Positions 44,401 to 47,942 of a stretch of DNA of 64,000 nt are shown piece by piece (the stretch's first letter is position 1; each line of letters starts with the position of its first letter). Position numbers and translations under genes: made by a program. Below the pieces are notes generated by a model. The model ran no database searches, was not told the DNA's origin, and saw only the letters and a program-made list of their open reading frames with translations. Source of the DNA: an uncultured Candidatus Cenarchaeum sp. (GTDB lineage: Archaea; Thermoproteota; Nitrososphaeria; Nitrososphaerales; Nitrosopumilaceae); the NCBI GenBank assembly GCA_958295735.1, contig OY282369.1:2456983-2520982 (forward strand), in the 5' to 3' direction.

Positions 44401-45339
44401 GGGACGACCAGGAGCGTGGCCGTCGTGTACATGGGCTCGGACACAGAGCTCGCGGCGATGGCCGGTAGCGTGCCGGCGGGCGGCCCCGTGCGGGAGAGGT
44501 CGGCATGGTTCGCCGTCGGCGGCGCGGGGGCCGGCGCGGGGAGCGGGGTGGCCGCGTCCCCAGCCATAACGGCCGATGCGGCGGCCGTGCAGCTGGCCCG
44601 CGACGTGCAGCTGTCCGCCGTCCAGTTCGCCGTGGAGCGCAATAGTATGACGGACTACATCGACCGCATCGCGGCCCCGCGTGGCCCCGCCGCGTCGGCC
44701 ACGCCGGCCTACGCCGCGTACGAGGCCGTCCGCGCGCTGGGCGGCGCCCTGGTGGGGGCCGGGGGCGACCCGTCCCTCGCGCGGGAGAATATAGCGGGCG
44801 CGGCCAACTTGGAAGGCGGCCCGCTCGGCCGCACGGGCATGGACGGGAACGGCGACCTGCGGCTGCCCGTGACGTACGGCGCGTGGTCCGTGTCCGACGT
44901 ATCGGCGGAGTGGGCGCGGGCCCCCGAGCTGCTCCTGGGCCTGGACGCGTGCGGGATAGATCTGGAAAAGTCGGCACTCGCGCTCCCCGAGCTGGCCGCG
45001 GGGAGCACGAGCAGGCCGGCGCGGCAGACCGTGACGAACATAGGAACCGGCCCGATGCCCGCGGTGTCCGTGTCCGCCACGGACTGGACGCAGTTCAGTG
45101 ACGGCGTCCCCCTGCCGGGACCGCTGCCGTTCTCGTACACGGAGATGGCCGTGGGCTTGGGCGGCGCCTCCCCCAGGCCGGCCGACTCTACCCCGCTGGC
45201 CGCGGATACGGCGATACCGGGCGGGACGCCGCCGGGCGGCAGCGTGGACGTCGACTTCCGGATCAACTTGGGGGAGCTGGACACGCTCGAGGCCGACATC
45301 ATATCGCAGACCGTCACGTTCGTCGCCAACTGCTCCTAG
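23479..45339 (+). CDS. Giant NHL/Ig-repeat surface lipoprotein with C-terminal ligand-binding domain
   Basis: One uninterrupted frame of 7286 codons. An N-terminal segment containing the 15-G tract precedes a basic hydrophobic signal (RRRLLPAAILIASAAVLAGC) with lipobox LAGC, cysteine 65. Then ten blocks of NHL beta-propeller repeats (GVAVDGSGNIYVADTGNNRIQIF type) alternate with Ig-like domains (SPTNASTITFTVRFSDPVAGF ... VPAGAA type), followed by a run of five Ig-like units (about 40.9-42.4 kb). After a further beta-rich region, a type 1 periplasmic ligand-binding fold (LivJ/ANF-receptor-like: VQVGVFARGAADPSAEAARLGAAAF, NGITIISHSSAA, DGNGDLRLPVTYGAWSVSD) occupies about residues 6780-7170. It should stand on the cell surface as a very long adhesin-like fibre tipped by a solute sensor. 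Three modules are nearly identical tandem copies. A paralogue starts near 52.2 kb. Confidence 0.9.
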   Translation: MKCGGRGARDPRPEEVSGRAGAVRGGGGAREVTASPPPARAPRPFRRRLLPAAILIASAAVLAGCAALPGAHADGGQLTVKISSDAAPSTGLTTVPFTMKFNKTVDAATLDASDIVATTGTVQNLRAVWPHNATFGSTGNGNGQFSQPAGVAVDASGRIYVADQQNHRIQIFDPAGSHVATMGGPNQGAGNGQFNQPTGVAVDGSGTIYVADTSNNRIQIFNSSRNHVANIMGGFFLPNGVAVDASGNIYVADTGNGDIKIYGPNMVLSSTIDVSPENPYAVAVDGTGKIYAVYRNTDKVEVFGSDRNHIANITGFDVPNGVAVDGSGTIYVADGAAANSVKIFDSGRTPTGTIPPDTIPRVVLFNNPNGVAVDGSGKIYVADTGNNRIRIFDTAYEFDVENPANGRTLEVSVPAGRVEDAARNGNEASNTASIVIDRTPPATTVTATQSSPTNATTINFRVEFGENVTGFERDDIALSGTAATGGVAGFAGSGASYAFDVSPTADGTIRVNIPAGAARDGTDSDSKAAEFSIRYDSAGPTPAIASTETGYTRLLTVPFTARFGETVNGSTLAASDVDASSGEVRDMRMALQHVANFGRIGQGNGQFNWPHAVAVDGFTGYLYVADYHNHRVQVFDSGRNHLATFGGHGTGAGQFKLPAGIAVDGSSGTIYVADKDNHRVQVFDSNRAYVADLPGSFLNPRGIAVDASGSVYVADSNNHRIRVFDSDRNPVANFGGRGSSDGQLKFPYDVAADASGNLYVADYGNSRIQVFDSATKAHSAYLSGQFGFPAGVAADASGNVFVADANNHRIRVFDSGMNSVANITSSFRFPYGVAVDDSSGRVYVADRDRSRIQVFDAVHAFNVGNLADGDVLEVSVPAGRVLDLVGNENEASNAASIVIDRKAPVPVVTAAQSSPTNAAAIGFTVNFTKPVDGFALGDVALSGDAARGGASNFATVNDTTYTFVVTPASDGTITVSIPEGAARDPLGNPSIASERFSIRYDGTGPTPAINSTAAGPTNLREVPFAVEFGEAVNGTTFAAADVSASSGTVQGLRLMPQFNATFGGPGSGDGQFDGPRGAAVDGEGRIYVADTGNNRVQIFDPALGHVDTFGVRGSSDGEFMNPGAVAVDASSGAIYVADTDNHRVKVFNRAGAYVEDVPGSFSYPSGVAVDGTTGYVYVADRLNNMVRVFDSDRASVANITSLLNPYGVAVDGPAGRLYVANTANHTVPVFDTATWARVAYLNAAFDRPAAVAVDGATGAVYVASAGNNRVHIFNSTTGAHVAGLPGQFDRPFGVAAGGPAGRIYVADALNNTVRIFDTAYAFDVADPDDGDVLNVTVPAGRARDAAGNDNLASNTASITIDRTGPIPTVASPQGNRTNASPIEFTVTFDEPVDGFAANNITLSGDADPGPVDGFDGSGAAYEFSTAPATDGTVTVRVAPNAVRDALGNPSAAAGLSVTYDTEGPTTTVTADQGSPTNASTITFTVRFSDPVAGFDASGITITGTAEHGGAANFATVNATTYTFVVTPTSDGTILVDVPAGAAGDLAGNDNAAAEQLAITRDTAGPAPTVTADQGSPTSAAAIGFTVNFTKPVDGFALGDVALSGDAARGGASNFATVNDTTYTFVVTPASDGTITVSIPEGAARDPLGNPSIASERFSIRYDGTGPTPAINSTAAGPTNLREVPFAVEFGEAVNGTTFAAADVSASSGTVRDLRLMPQFNATFGGPGSGDGQFDGPRGAAVDGEGRIYVADTGNNRVQIFDPALGHVDTFGVRGSSDGEFMNPGAVAVDASSGAIYVADTDNHRVKVFNRAGAYVEDVPGSFSYPSGVAVDGTTGYVYVADRLNNMVRVFDSDRASVANITSLLNPYGVAVDGPAGRLYVANTANHTVPVFDTATWARVAYLNAAFDRPAAVAVDGATGAVYVASAGNNRVHIFNSTTGAHVAGLPGQFDRPFGVAAGGPAGRIYVADALNNTVRIFDTAYAFDVADPDEGQLEVTVPAGRARDAAGNDNLASNTASITIDRTGPIPTVASPQGNRTNASPIEFTVTFDEPVDGFAANNITLSGDADPGPVDGFDGSGAAYEFSTAPATDGTVTVRVAPNAVRDALGNPSAAAGLSVTYDTEGPTTTITSAQPPATSASTITFTVRFSDPVAGFDASGITITGTAEHGGAANFATVNATTYTFVVTPTSDGTILVDVPAGAAGDLAGNDNAAAEQLAITRDTAGPAPTVTADQGSPTSAAAIGFTVNFTKPVDGFALGDVALSGDAARGGASNFATVNDTTYTFVVTPASDGTITVSIPEGAARDPLGNPSIASERFSIRYDGTGPTPAINSTAAGPTSLREVPFAVEFGEAVNGTTFAAADVSASSGTVQGLRLMPQFNATFGGPGSGDGQFDGPRGAAVDGEGRIYVADTGNNRVQIFDPALGHVDTIGGPGSGDGEFMNPGAVAVNASSGAIYVADTGNHRVQVFDRAGAYVEDVPGHFSNPSGVAVDGTTGYVYVADRNNNVVQVFDSDRANVANITSLLNPYGVAVDGPAGRLYVANTANHAVHVFDTATRARVADLNATFVQPTAVAVDGATGAVYVASAGSGAVLIFNSTTSDRIAGLPGQFDRPFGVAAGGPAGRIYVADALNNTVRIFDTAYAFDVADPDDGDVLNVTVPAGRARDAAGNPNAESNTASITIDRTGPIPTVASPQGNRTNASPIEFTVTFDEPVDGFAANNITLSGDADPGPVDGFDGSGDTYTFSTVPATDGTVTVRVAPNAVRDALGNPSAAAGLSVTYDTEGPSTTVTADQGSPTNAAAITFTVKFSDPVAGFDASGITITGTAEHGGAANFATVNATTYTFVVTPTSDGTILVDVPAGAAGDLAGNDNAAAEQLAITRDTAGPAPTVTADQGSPTNAAAIGFTVNFTESATGFAVGDVALTGAAARGGAANFATVNDTTYTFDVSPASDGTIAVSIPEGAAEDHLGNPSIASERFSIRYDGTGPTPAIAYAQSGATDLQTMPFAVEFGEAVNGTTFAAADVSASSGTVQGPRLAPQYNTTFGSLGSDPGEFDTPEGVAVDGSGNIYVADSNNNRVQIFDSARNYVDSITGTAGPNGVAVDGSTGNIYASYANGTVQAYGPDMARIAALPHTFQTPGVVAVDGAGNIYVSDTPAGRVAIFDSARTHVADITAFVPFGVAADGGGNIYVGYSNGTVQAYGPDRAHVGALNGTFDGPRNIAVDGSGRIYVASSAGSTVRVFDSARTHVADLPGAFSTPYGVAVDGTSGAIYVANQDTHSILTFDAAYAFNVTGPAAGDVLTVSVPAGGARDEAGNDNLASNPVSIGIDATGPTPAVEAAQRGPTNADTINFRVNFGESVDGFEASDVVLSGPADAVDDFAAPNATAYSFNVSPTADGIVRADVPAGAATDQLGDSSLAAERFSIIYDGTPPTPTINTTAAGPASLSTVPFTVKFDEAINGTTLAASDVNASSGTVRDPRLAPRLSATVGGPPSGAGSAPGSGPGEFFSPYGIAVDASGRVYVADTGNARVQVFGPDGNHIADISTQINQTAHPSNPLGVAVDAYSGRIYVADALVNRTLVFGPDRNYIADLPGPFYEPYGVAVDGAGRAYVANHGNGTVQVFDSERNHIADLPVRFDQPYAVAAGSAGRIYVADTGSDRVQIFDSARNYVADLPGPFAAPVGVAVDGSGNAYVSNSGSDRVQIFDSAGNYTAADLPGPLVSPAGIATDASGAVYVVEQSGNRFKEFGVEYAFDVEDPAHGQLEVSLPAGRARDAAGNPNAGSNAVRIAIDVEGPTPIVSADRGSPTTASPIGFTVDFGEPVDGFSAANVTLSGTAAHGGVAGFEAVSATAYTFDVSPTSGGTILVDVPAGAARDKLGNPSGAAARFSITYDGIPIPTVTADQGSPTNAPTIKFRVEFGEPVDGFNASGIAITGTAAHGGAANFVAVSATAYTFDVSPTSGGTILVDVPEGAAVDATGNPSRAARWLSILYDGAPPAPEITTTAAGPASLSTVPFTVKFGEAINGTTLNASDVDASSGAVRNLRISPQLNLTLGTPSDGKFDAPWGVAVDGPAGVMYVANFASLGVQALNSTTGAHIADLTGPANGTSAVAVDGSGSVYVSNLGNDTVQIFDSGGNHVAELPGPFDSPSGIAVDGSGNAYVSNQGNDTVQIFDSGGNYVADLPRLFNGPSGIAVDGSSGRVYVASTLGGGTVQIFDSGGNHVGDLPGPFDRPYGVAADGPSGVVYVTNDGGGHRVQIFNSTTWARIADLPAAFNQPLGVAADGSSGSVYVTSVSRQQILVFDTAYEFDVADPDEGQLEVSLPAGRARDAAGNDNLESNTVSVTIDRTGPIPTVASPQGPLTNSPTIDFTVTFDQPVDGFNASDIALSGTADPGPAADFNGSGAAYAFSTAPATDGTVTVRVAPNAVRDALGNPSLAAGLSVTYDTEGPSTTVTADQGSPTSAAAITFTVRFSDPVAGFNASGIALSGTAAHGGAGSFTAADNATYTVAVTPTSDGTIRVDVPAGMARDAAGNGNEAAAGLSIVRDTAGPAAAVAPAQPGPTNLAAVPFSMTFSEGVAAAAFDESDINASSGTVQDLRMVLRYNHTIGEENASSADRGKFGRPFGLAVDGSGHLYVAERAGKRIQVFDPAGNSTAAFGGLAADPDDPEPGRFLNIYGIAVDASSGRTYVADSVGDRVLIYDHGGEYLADLPGAPETPVALAVNATGHVYVSNAGNDTVQIFDSSGNWAAALSGTFGEPRGVAFGGPAGHVYVADRNNDTVRVFDSNGMPAGNFGSNGSGAGQFARPVGVAVDDLAGRIYVTERGNQRVQAFDSNGSHVSYLSGFPNALGNPRAVAADAPSGRVYVADTEHHRVLVFVAAYEFSVADPADNQTLTVSVPAGRTRDAAGNGNAESNAASIEIDRTRPIPTVALSGPANGTTISFTVTFGENVTGFEAEDVELSGAAVPGGVANFATADNTTYTFSVSPASNGTILVDVAEGAARDRAGNNNTAAAQFSIVYDGAPPVAPVPTVTSDAGPGPTSESPIGFTVTFSKNVTGFNASGIEISGSAGAGATVTNFSGSGRTYAFDVEPTSVGAVLVDIPANVAVDADGNANEAAMRFSISYTGAAPVPTIASDAQPGPARVSPIGFTVTFSENVTGFNASGIEISGSAGAGATVDNFVNASGRTYSFDVAPLTVGTVLVDIPEGAAADSDGNANTAAQFSILYTGAVPVPTVTSDAPPGPTSAVTINFAVTFSEGVAGFNASGIALSGTAGHGGAENFAGADNATYTFAVTPTSDGTVRIDIPAGVARDADGNGNEAAAGLSVVRDTAGPAAAVAPAQAGPTNLAAVPFSMTFSEGVSAAALDESDINASSGTVQDLRMVLRYNHTIGEENASSADPGKFNRPFGLAVDGSGYLYVAERAGKRVQVFDPAGNSVATFGGHSKDPNPDPGLFNNIYGIAVDASSGRTYVADSVGNRVLIYDHDREYLADLPGAPETPIALAVNASGHVYVSNAGNDTVQIFDSSWNWAAALPGPFNGTRGVAFDGPAGLAYVADRNNNTVRVFDLNGMPAGNFGSLGNGTGQFTQPIDVAVDDLAGRIYVTEKTDNQRVQVFDSDRSHVSYLSGFPNALENPRAVAADAPSGRVYVADTEHHRVLVFVAAYEFIVANPDDNQTLTVSLPAGRARDAAGNGNEASGTASIEIDRTRPIPAVALSGPADAATINFTVTFDENVTGFEADDVELSGTAGTGAAVANFSGSGRTYAFGAAPAAGGTVTVGIPENAAEDDAGNGNEAALFSVNYTGAPPAPVPTITSDAQPGPATESPINFTVTFSKNVTGFNASGIVISGAASGIDAGSFVLVNATTYTFAVSPAADGTVTVDVPAGAAEDSEDGTASAAATRFSIQYTAAPVPTITSDAQPGPATESPINFTVTFSKNVTGFEEGDVEITGAAGIDDGSFVPVNATTYTFAVSPAADGTVTVDVPAGAAEDSEDGTASAAATRFSIQYTGAAPVPTITSGAGPGPATESPIAFTVTFSKNVTGFEEGDVEITGAAGIDEGSFVAVNATTYTFAVSPAADGTVTVDVPAGAAAGAADGTASAAAAQFSIQYTGAAPVPTITSDAQPGPATESPINFTVTFSKNVTGFEEGDVVISGIVSSIDDGSFVAVNATTYTFAVSPAADGTVAVDVPVNVAADAGGNNNTAAAQFSIEYNAAPPAPAAAPVPTITSDVQPGPATESPIAFTVTFSKNVTGFDAGGIVISGAASGIDAGSFVPVNATTYTFAVSPTANGTVRVDVPANVAADAGGNNNTAAAQFTIVYNGAPPAAQLVVESAAITGPQSITIRYDADANATGSAYGPIVVGGTPRSATLTGAGTDTHVLQFDGDPAARDATGTVTINQTAVTDPAGRPLGNNETYQLALADGQAPVLASAVLDLTAGENGLLVLAFDEAAAAAPDAPLFGETIVIRGDGGEVALSGSDIPSMASGRAGGTTFALDVSGAKRVELNAAELGPAAIELPAAFVSDASGNEYAPGQQPVPLAYVPDPSPPRLAAAAFNLAPGSGNAGRLVITFDKAATAPGAESFSGTIEIRGRSWGGDAAVSLPAADILSVESGSTGDRTFVLLVSDRARSLLDAAAFSVPESTSVLLPAGFVTNGRAAHAPERAPLDVARDPDGPTFLLAFVLNGSSVTAVYSEPVLAAPSHYTNITVDGAAVAGNGSGASEAAAFGDNVIVSWNAGDNATAAPGSAVGFDLSANVTDAFGNPVVNPGTKYTGGPDGTGQAGKQPVQVGVFARGAADPSAEAARLGAAAFNAVSSERGYAFYVNVSEHDLPAGASGAAALRGAHAAGEGPSLYVGPASDIALAGMADYASENGITIISHSSAARPLAVGGDPIFRMEPGAAHMARALATEVARGGYGAIVPVVQAGLHGPDYGLLESLESDIRPLGISVGDPVAFAGGGGAAAVPISDAVAEAAGSGTTRSVAVVYMGSDTELAAMAGSVPAGGPVRERSAWFAVGGAGAGAGSGVAASPAITADAAAVQLARDVQLSAVQFAVERNSMTDYIDRIAAPRGPAASATPAYAAYEAVRALGGALVGAGGDPSLARENIAGAANLEGGPLGRTGMDGNGDLRLPVTYGAWSVSDVSAEWARAPELLLGLDACGIDLEKSALALPELAAGSTSRPARQTVTNIGTGPMPAVSVSATDWTQFSDGVPLPGPLPFSYTEMAVGLGGASPRPADSTPLAADTAIPGGTPPGGSVDVDFRINLGELDTLEADIISQTVTFVANCS
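23549..23563 (+). repeat. 15-G tract near start of giant gene 1
   Basis: Lies about 24 codons after the start and before the signal peptide. Fifteen G keep the frame open; gain or loss of one or two would abolish the protein. Confidence 0.95.
26221..32166 (+). repeat. Three near-identical 2-kb tandem modules in giant gene 1
   Basis: Units 26221-28203 (1983 bp), 28204-30183 (1980 bp) and 30184-32166 (1983 bp) each encode two or three Ig-like domains plus one NHL propeller. Units 1 and 2 differ at only a few positions; unit 3 has more changes in its propeller. Length differences are multiples of three, so unequal crossing-over would keep the frame. Confidence 0.93.
37108..40600 (+). repeat. 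Duplicated propeller module in giant gene 1
   Basis: The stretch from 37108 (DTAGPAAAVAPAQ then GTVQDLRMVLRYNHTIGEEN) recurs from 39457 with high identity through the whole propeller, 2349 bp apart, separated by Ig-like domains. Confidence 0.85.
40870..42440 (+). repeat. Run of five short Ig-like repeats
   Basis: Units of about 300 bp, each starting with PVPTITSDAQPGPATESP and containing FTVTFSKNVTGF and NATTYTFAVSP, follow one another with high DNA identity. Confidence 0.85.
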
Positions 45340-45450
45340 CCGGGGCCGCCCCCCGCGCCGCGGCCGGCTCTTTCGCGCCCGCGGCCGCGCGCGGCGCGGG
45401 CCGCCGGCCGGGGCCGCCCCTGCATCCGGCCCCGGCGGCAGCCCGCGCCG

Positions 45451-45480
45451 CGGCTCGAGTTTCGGGCGCGAAAAACCGCC
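45451..45480 (-). repeat. 30-bp interspersed repeat, family C, copy 1
   Basis: Read on the minus strand, GGCGGTTTTTCGCGCCCGAA followed by ACTCGAGCCG matches 49301-49330 at 26 of 30 positions, all differences being transitions. It lies in the gene-free gap 45340-45644, which also holds TTTCGCGCCCGCGGCC at 45371. Confidence 0.7.
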
Positions 45481-45530
45481 CCCGCGGCTGCCGCGGGCGT
45501 GATCGCGGGACGGACCGCGCGGCGGAAAAG

Positions 45531-45539
45531 CCTTAAAAC
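45531..45539 (+). promoter_or_regulatory. TATA box for CorC-like gene
   Basis: CCTTAAAAC. Transcription should begin near 45562, leaving an untypically long leader before the TTG at 45645. Confidence 0.65.
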
Positions 45540-45556
45540 CCTCCGGCCCGCCTCAC

Positions 45557-45644
45557 GTGCAGTCCGAAATGGCAAGGGTAAGGACTGGTTGCACGGCCTG
45601 AGCCGTGATGCGGCGGCCCCTCCGGGGGGCGGCAGGGCGAAGCG
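45557..45644 (+). promoter_or_regulatory. Structured mRNA leader with competing hairpins
   Basis: Hairpin 1 pairs GTGCAGTCC (45557-45565) with GGAC/TGCAC (45582-45594). Hairpin 2 pairs CACGGC (45592-45597) with GCCGTG (45602-45607) over the loop CTGA. They share bases 45592-45594, so only one can form fully. Hairpin 3 (about 45614-45632) precedes the start codon. A short frame MQSEMARVRTGCTA (45557-45601) also exists. No known riboswitch class is recognised. An ion-sensing or leader-peptide switch for the transporter gene is inference. Confidence 0.4.
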
Positions 45645-46913
45645 TTGGTAGATATCTGGGTCGAGATGGCCTCGCTGGCCGCCCTGATAGGGCTGTCGGC
45701 GTTCTTCAGCGGGCTCGAGGTGGCCCTGGTCGGCACGCGCGGATCCACGGTGGCCCAGCTCGCGAAGGGCGGCGCCAAGGGCTCGGCGGCGCTGCAGAAG
45801 CTAAAGTCCAACCCCGGCTGGATGATGTCCAGCGTCAACCTCGGGAACAACCTGGCCAACGTCGGCTCCTCGGCCCTGGCCACCAGCGTGGCCATACGGC
45901 TGTTCGGCGACGACGGGCTGGGCATCGCGGTCGGCGTCATGACGTTCCTCATACTCGTGTTCGGCGAGATCACGCCCAAGACGTACTGCAACGCCAACGC
46001 CTCCAAGATATCCCTCCGGTTCGCCCCGGTGCTGCTGGCGTTCGGCTACGCGTTCTGGCCGCTCGTCAAGATGTTCGAGGCCATAACGCGCGGGATGGTG
46101 AGGCTGACGGGCAGCAGCTACAACGCGCCGCCGGTCACGGAGGACGAGATACGGGGCATGGTGGAGCAGGGCCTGGCGGACAAGGCCATCGAAAAGGAGG
46201 AGCACGCGCTGGTGCGGGGGGCGCTCAGCTTCGACGAGACGCCGGTCCGGGCGGTGATGACGCCGCGCACGAAAATGTTCGCGCTCAACTCCAAGACCGT
46301 CCTGTTCGAGGCGCTCTCCCTCATCAACCAGAGCGGCCATTCCAGGGTCCCCATATACGGGTCGGGCCTGGACGACATCGGGGGCTTCGTGCACGCGCGC
46401 GACGTCCTGGTGGAGATGGAGAGGGACCCCAAGATGGTCGTCCCGCTGGAGGAGATATGCCGCAAGCCGCTGTTCGCCTCGCAGGAGAAGAAGGTCTCCT
46501 CGCTGCTCATGGAGATGAAGAAGAGGCAGGTGCACATGGCCATAGTGGTGGACGAGCACGGCGGGACGGAGGGGCTCGTCACGCTGGAGGACCTGCTGGA
46601 GGAGATCGTCGGCGAGATAGAGGACGAGACGGACGAGGCGCGCCCGCGCGGGTACCGCATGGACGGCAAGGACGCGATGGTGACGGACGGGGACATCGGC
46701 ATCGACCTGGTCAACGAGGTGCTCGGCTCGGAGATACCCGAGGGCGGCGCGTACTCCACGCTCAGCGGCCTGCTGCACGAGAGGCTGCGCGACATACCGC
46801 GGGAGGGGGACAGGCTGGAGGTCGGCTCCCTGCGGATACTGGTGGAGAAGGTCTCGGGGAACCGGGCGGAAAGGGTGCGCATCGAGCGGGGGCGCGGGGA
46901 GCCGCCCGCGTGA
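45645..46913 (+). CDS. CorC/HlyC (CNNM-like) family membrane protein
   Basis: A 422-residue protein of the DUF21-CBS family, linked to magnesium or cobalt transport. The N-terminal membrane domain (about residues 1-150) has helices at 5-25, 60-85, 90-110 and 125-145, with SAFFSGLEVALVGTR, NPGWMMSSVNLGNNLANV and FGEITPKTY. A CBS pair follows (VRAVMTPRTKMFAL ... SGHSRVPIYG; VSSLLMEMKKRQVHMAIVVDEHGGTEGLVTLEDLLEEIVGEIEDE). It ends in the CorC-type C-terminal domain (DGKDAMVTDGDIGIDLVNEVLG). The start TTG 45645 fits the first helix. It is the only gene here with a long structured leader, suggesting control by its substrate. Confidence 0.9.
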   Translation: MVDIWVEMASLAALIGLSAFFSGLEVALVGTRGSTVAQLAKGGAKGSAALQKLKSNPGWMMSSVNLGNNLANVGSSALATSVAIRLFGDDGLGIAVGVMTFLILVFGEITPKTYCNANASKISLRFAPVLLAFGYAFWPLVKMFEAITRGMVRLTGSSYNAPPVTEDEIRGMVEQGLADKAIEKEEHALVRGALSFDETPVRAVMTPRTKMFALNSKTVLFEALSLINQSGHSRVPIYGSGLDDIGGFVHARDVLVEMERDPKMVVPLEEICRKPLFASQEKKVSSLLMEMKKRQVHMAIVVDEHGGTEGLVTLEDLLEEIVGEIEDETDEARPRGYRMDGKDAMVTDGDIGIDLVNEVLGSEIPEGGAYSTLSGLLHERLRDIPREGDRLEVGSLRILVEKVSGNRAERVRIERGRGEPPA

Positions 46914-46977
46914 TGCCGCCCGGGGAGCCGCCCCGGGAAGGCCGGCGCGGGAACCTTCCCGCGGGACGGCCCGGGCC

Positions 46978-47155
46978 GCGCCGCCCGCGCGCCGCCGGGC
47001 TGCGGCAGCGGGCGGGCGGCGCGGAAAAGCGCGCGCACGCCACGAAGCGCGCCGCCCGCGCGCCGCCGGGCCACGGCAGCGGGCGGGCGGCGCGGAAAAG
47101 CGCGCGCACGCCACGAAGCGCGCCGCCCGCGCGCCGCCGGGCTACGGCAGCAGGT
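46978..47155 (+). repeat. 71-bp tandem repeat, 2.5 copies
   Basis: Copies begin near 46981, 47052 and 47123 (CCGCCCGCGCGCCGCCGGGC) and include GCGGAAAAGCGCGCGCACGCCACGAAG. The last, partial copy runs into the stop codon and final codons of the metallophosphoesterase gene on the minus strand. Confidence 0.85.
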
Positions 47156-47942
47156 CTATCACGGTCACTTCGGGGGGGCTGAGGAACCGCGGGTACGGGG
47201 CCAGCCCGCACGTGGTGTACACGTCGGCGCCCCGCACCTCGTAGTGCCTGTAGTCGTACTCGCCGACGAACCCCAGTACCTTGGGGACGGAGCCGACCAG
47301 CGGGAGGCGGATCTGGCCGCAGTGGGTGTGGCCGAACAGGTACAGGTCTGCATCCTCCCCGGACACGGGCAGGCCGGCCTGGTTGTGGGCCAGCACCACG
47401 CGGAAGGCGCCGGGATCCAGGCCGCGCGCGAGCGAGTCGTCGCGCGCCCCGGCCCAGTACGAGTCCATGCCCGCTATGTGCAGGGGGCCGGCCCGCGCCG
47501 TCCCGTTGCGCAGCACCGTGATCCCGCCCTCCTCCAGGTACCGCGACACCTCGGCGGCCAGCCCCTCGTCCGGCGGGCTCCTGAGGAACCCGAGGACGGC
47601 ATAGTCGTGGTTGCCGAGCACGGCGTAGACGCCCAGCGGCGCCTCCAGGTCCCGGAACGCGTCCACCGAGGGCAGCTCGGCCGCGGAGCGGTCTATGTAG
47701 TCCCCGCCCAGCAGCACCACGTCCGGCCCCGCATCCATGGCCATCCCGACGGCGCGGCGCACGAACGCGGGGTCGGCATCGCGCCTCTGCGGGTCCGCCA
47801 TGAAGACGATGCGGGCCTCCGTCCCCGTCCCGCGCACCTCCGTGACGGTGAGCTCTATGGCGTTCGGCTCGACCAGCACGGCGTACGCGGCGAGCGCCGC
47901 GAGCGCGGCCGCGAGCGCGGCCGCGTAGCGGCGGCGCCTCAC
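47142..47942 (-). CDS. Membrane-anchored calcineurin-like metallophosphoesterase
   Basis: A 266-residue phosphoesterase with an N-terminal membrane anchor (RRRRYAAALAAALAALAAYAVLV), so the catalytic part should face outside. Metal-ligand motifs appear in order: IVFMADPQ (first Asp; the usual D-x-H histidine is replaced by Gln), LLGGDYIDRS, VLGNHDY, LAHNQAGLP and FGHTHCGQIRLP. The family hydrolyses phosphomonoesters or diesters of lipids and nucleotides; the UDP-diacylglucosamine hydrolase/YkuE-like branch is the closest pattern. The GTG at 47942 overlaps the GAPDH stop (GTGA), so the two genes are translationally coupled. Confidence 0.85.
   Translation of the reverse strand: MRRRRYAAALAAALAALAAYAVLVEPNAIELTVTEVRGTGTEARIVFMADPQRRDADPAFVRRAVGMAMDAGPDVVLLGGDYIDRSAAELPSVDAFRDLEAPLGVYAVLGNHDYAVLGFLRSPPDEGLAAEVSRYLEEGGITVLRNGTARAGPLHIAGMDSYWAGARDDSLARGLDPGAFRVVLAHNQAGLPVSGEDADLYLFGHTHCGQIRLPLVGSVPKVLGFVGEYDYRHYEVRGADVYTTCGLAPYPRFLSPPEVTVIDLLP

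Noticed and set aside
45557-45644. Known riboswitch classes (fluoride, yybP-ykoY manganese, M-box, TPP) before the CorC-like gene
   Set aside because: None of the conserved motifs of these classes could be matched by eye; only a generic structured leader is claimed.
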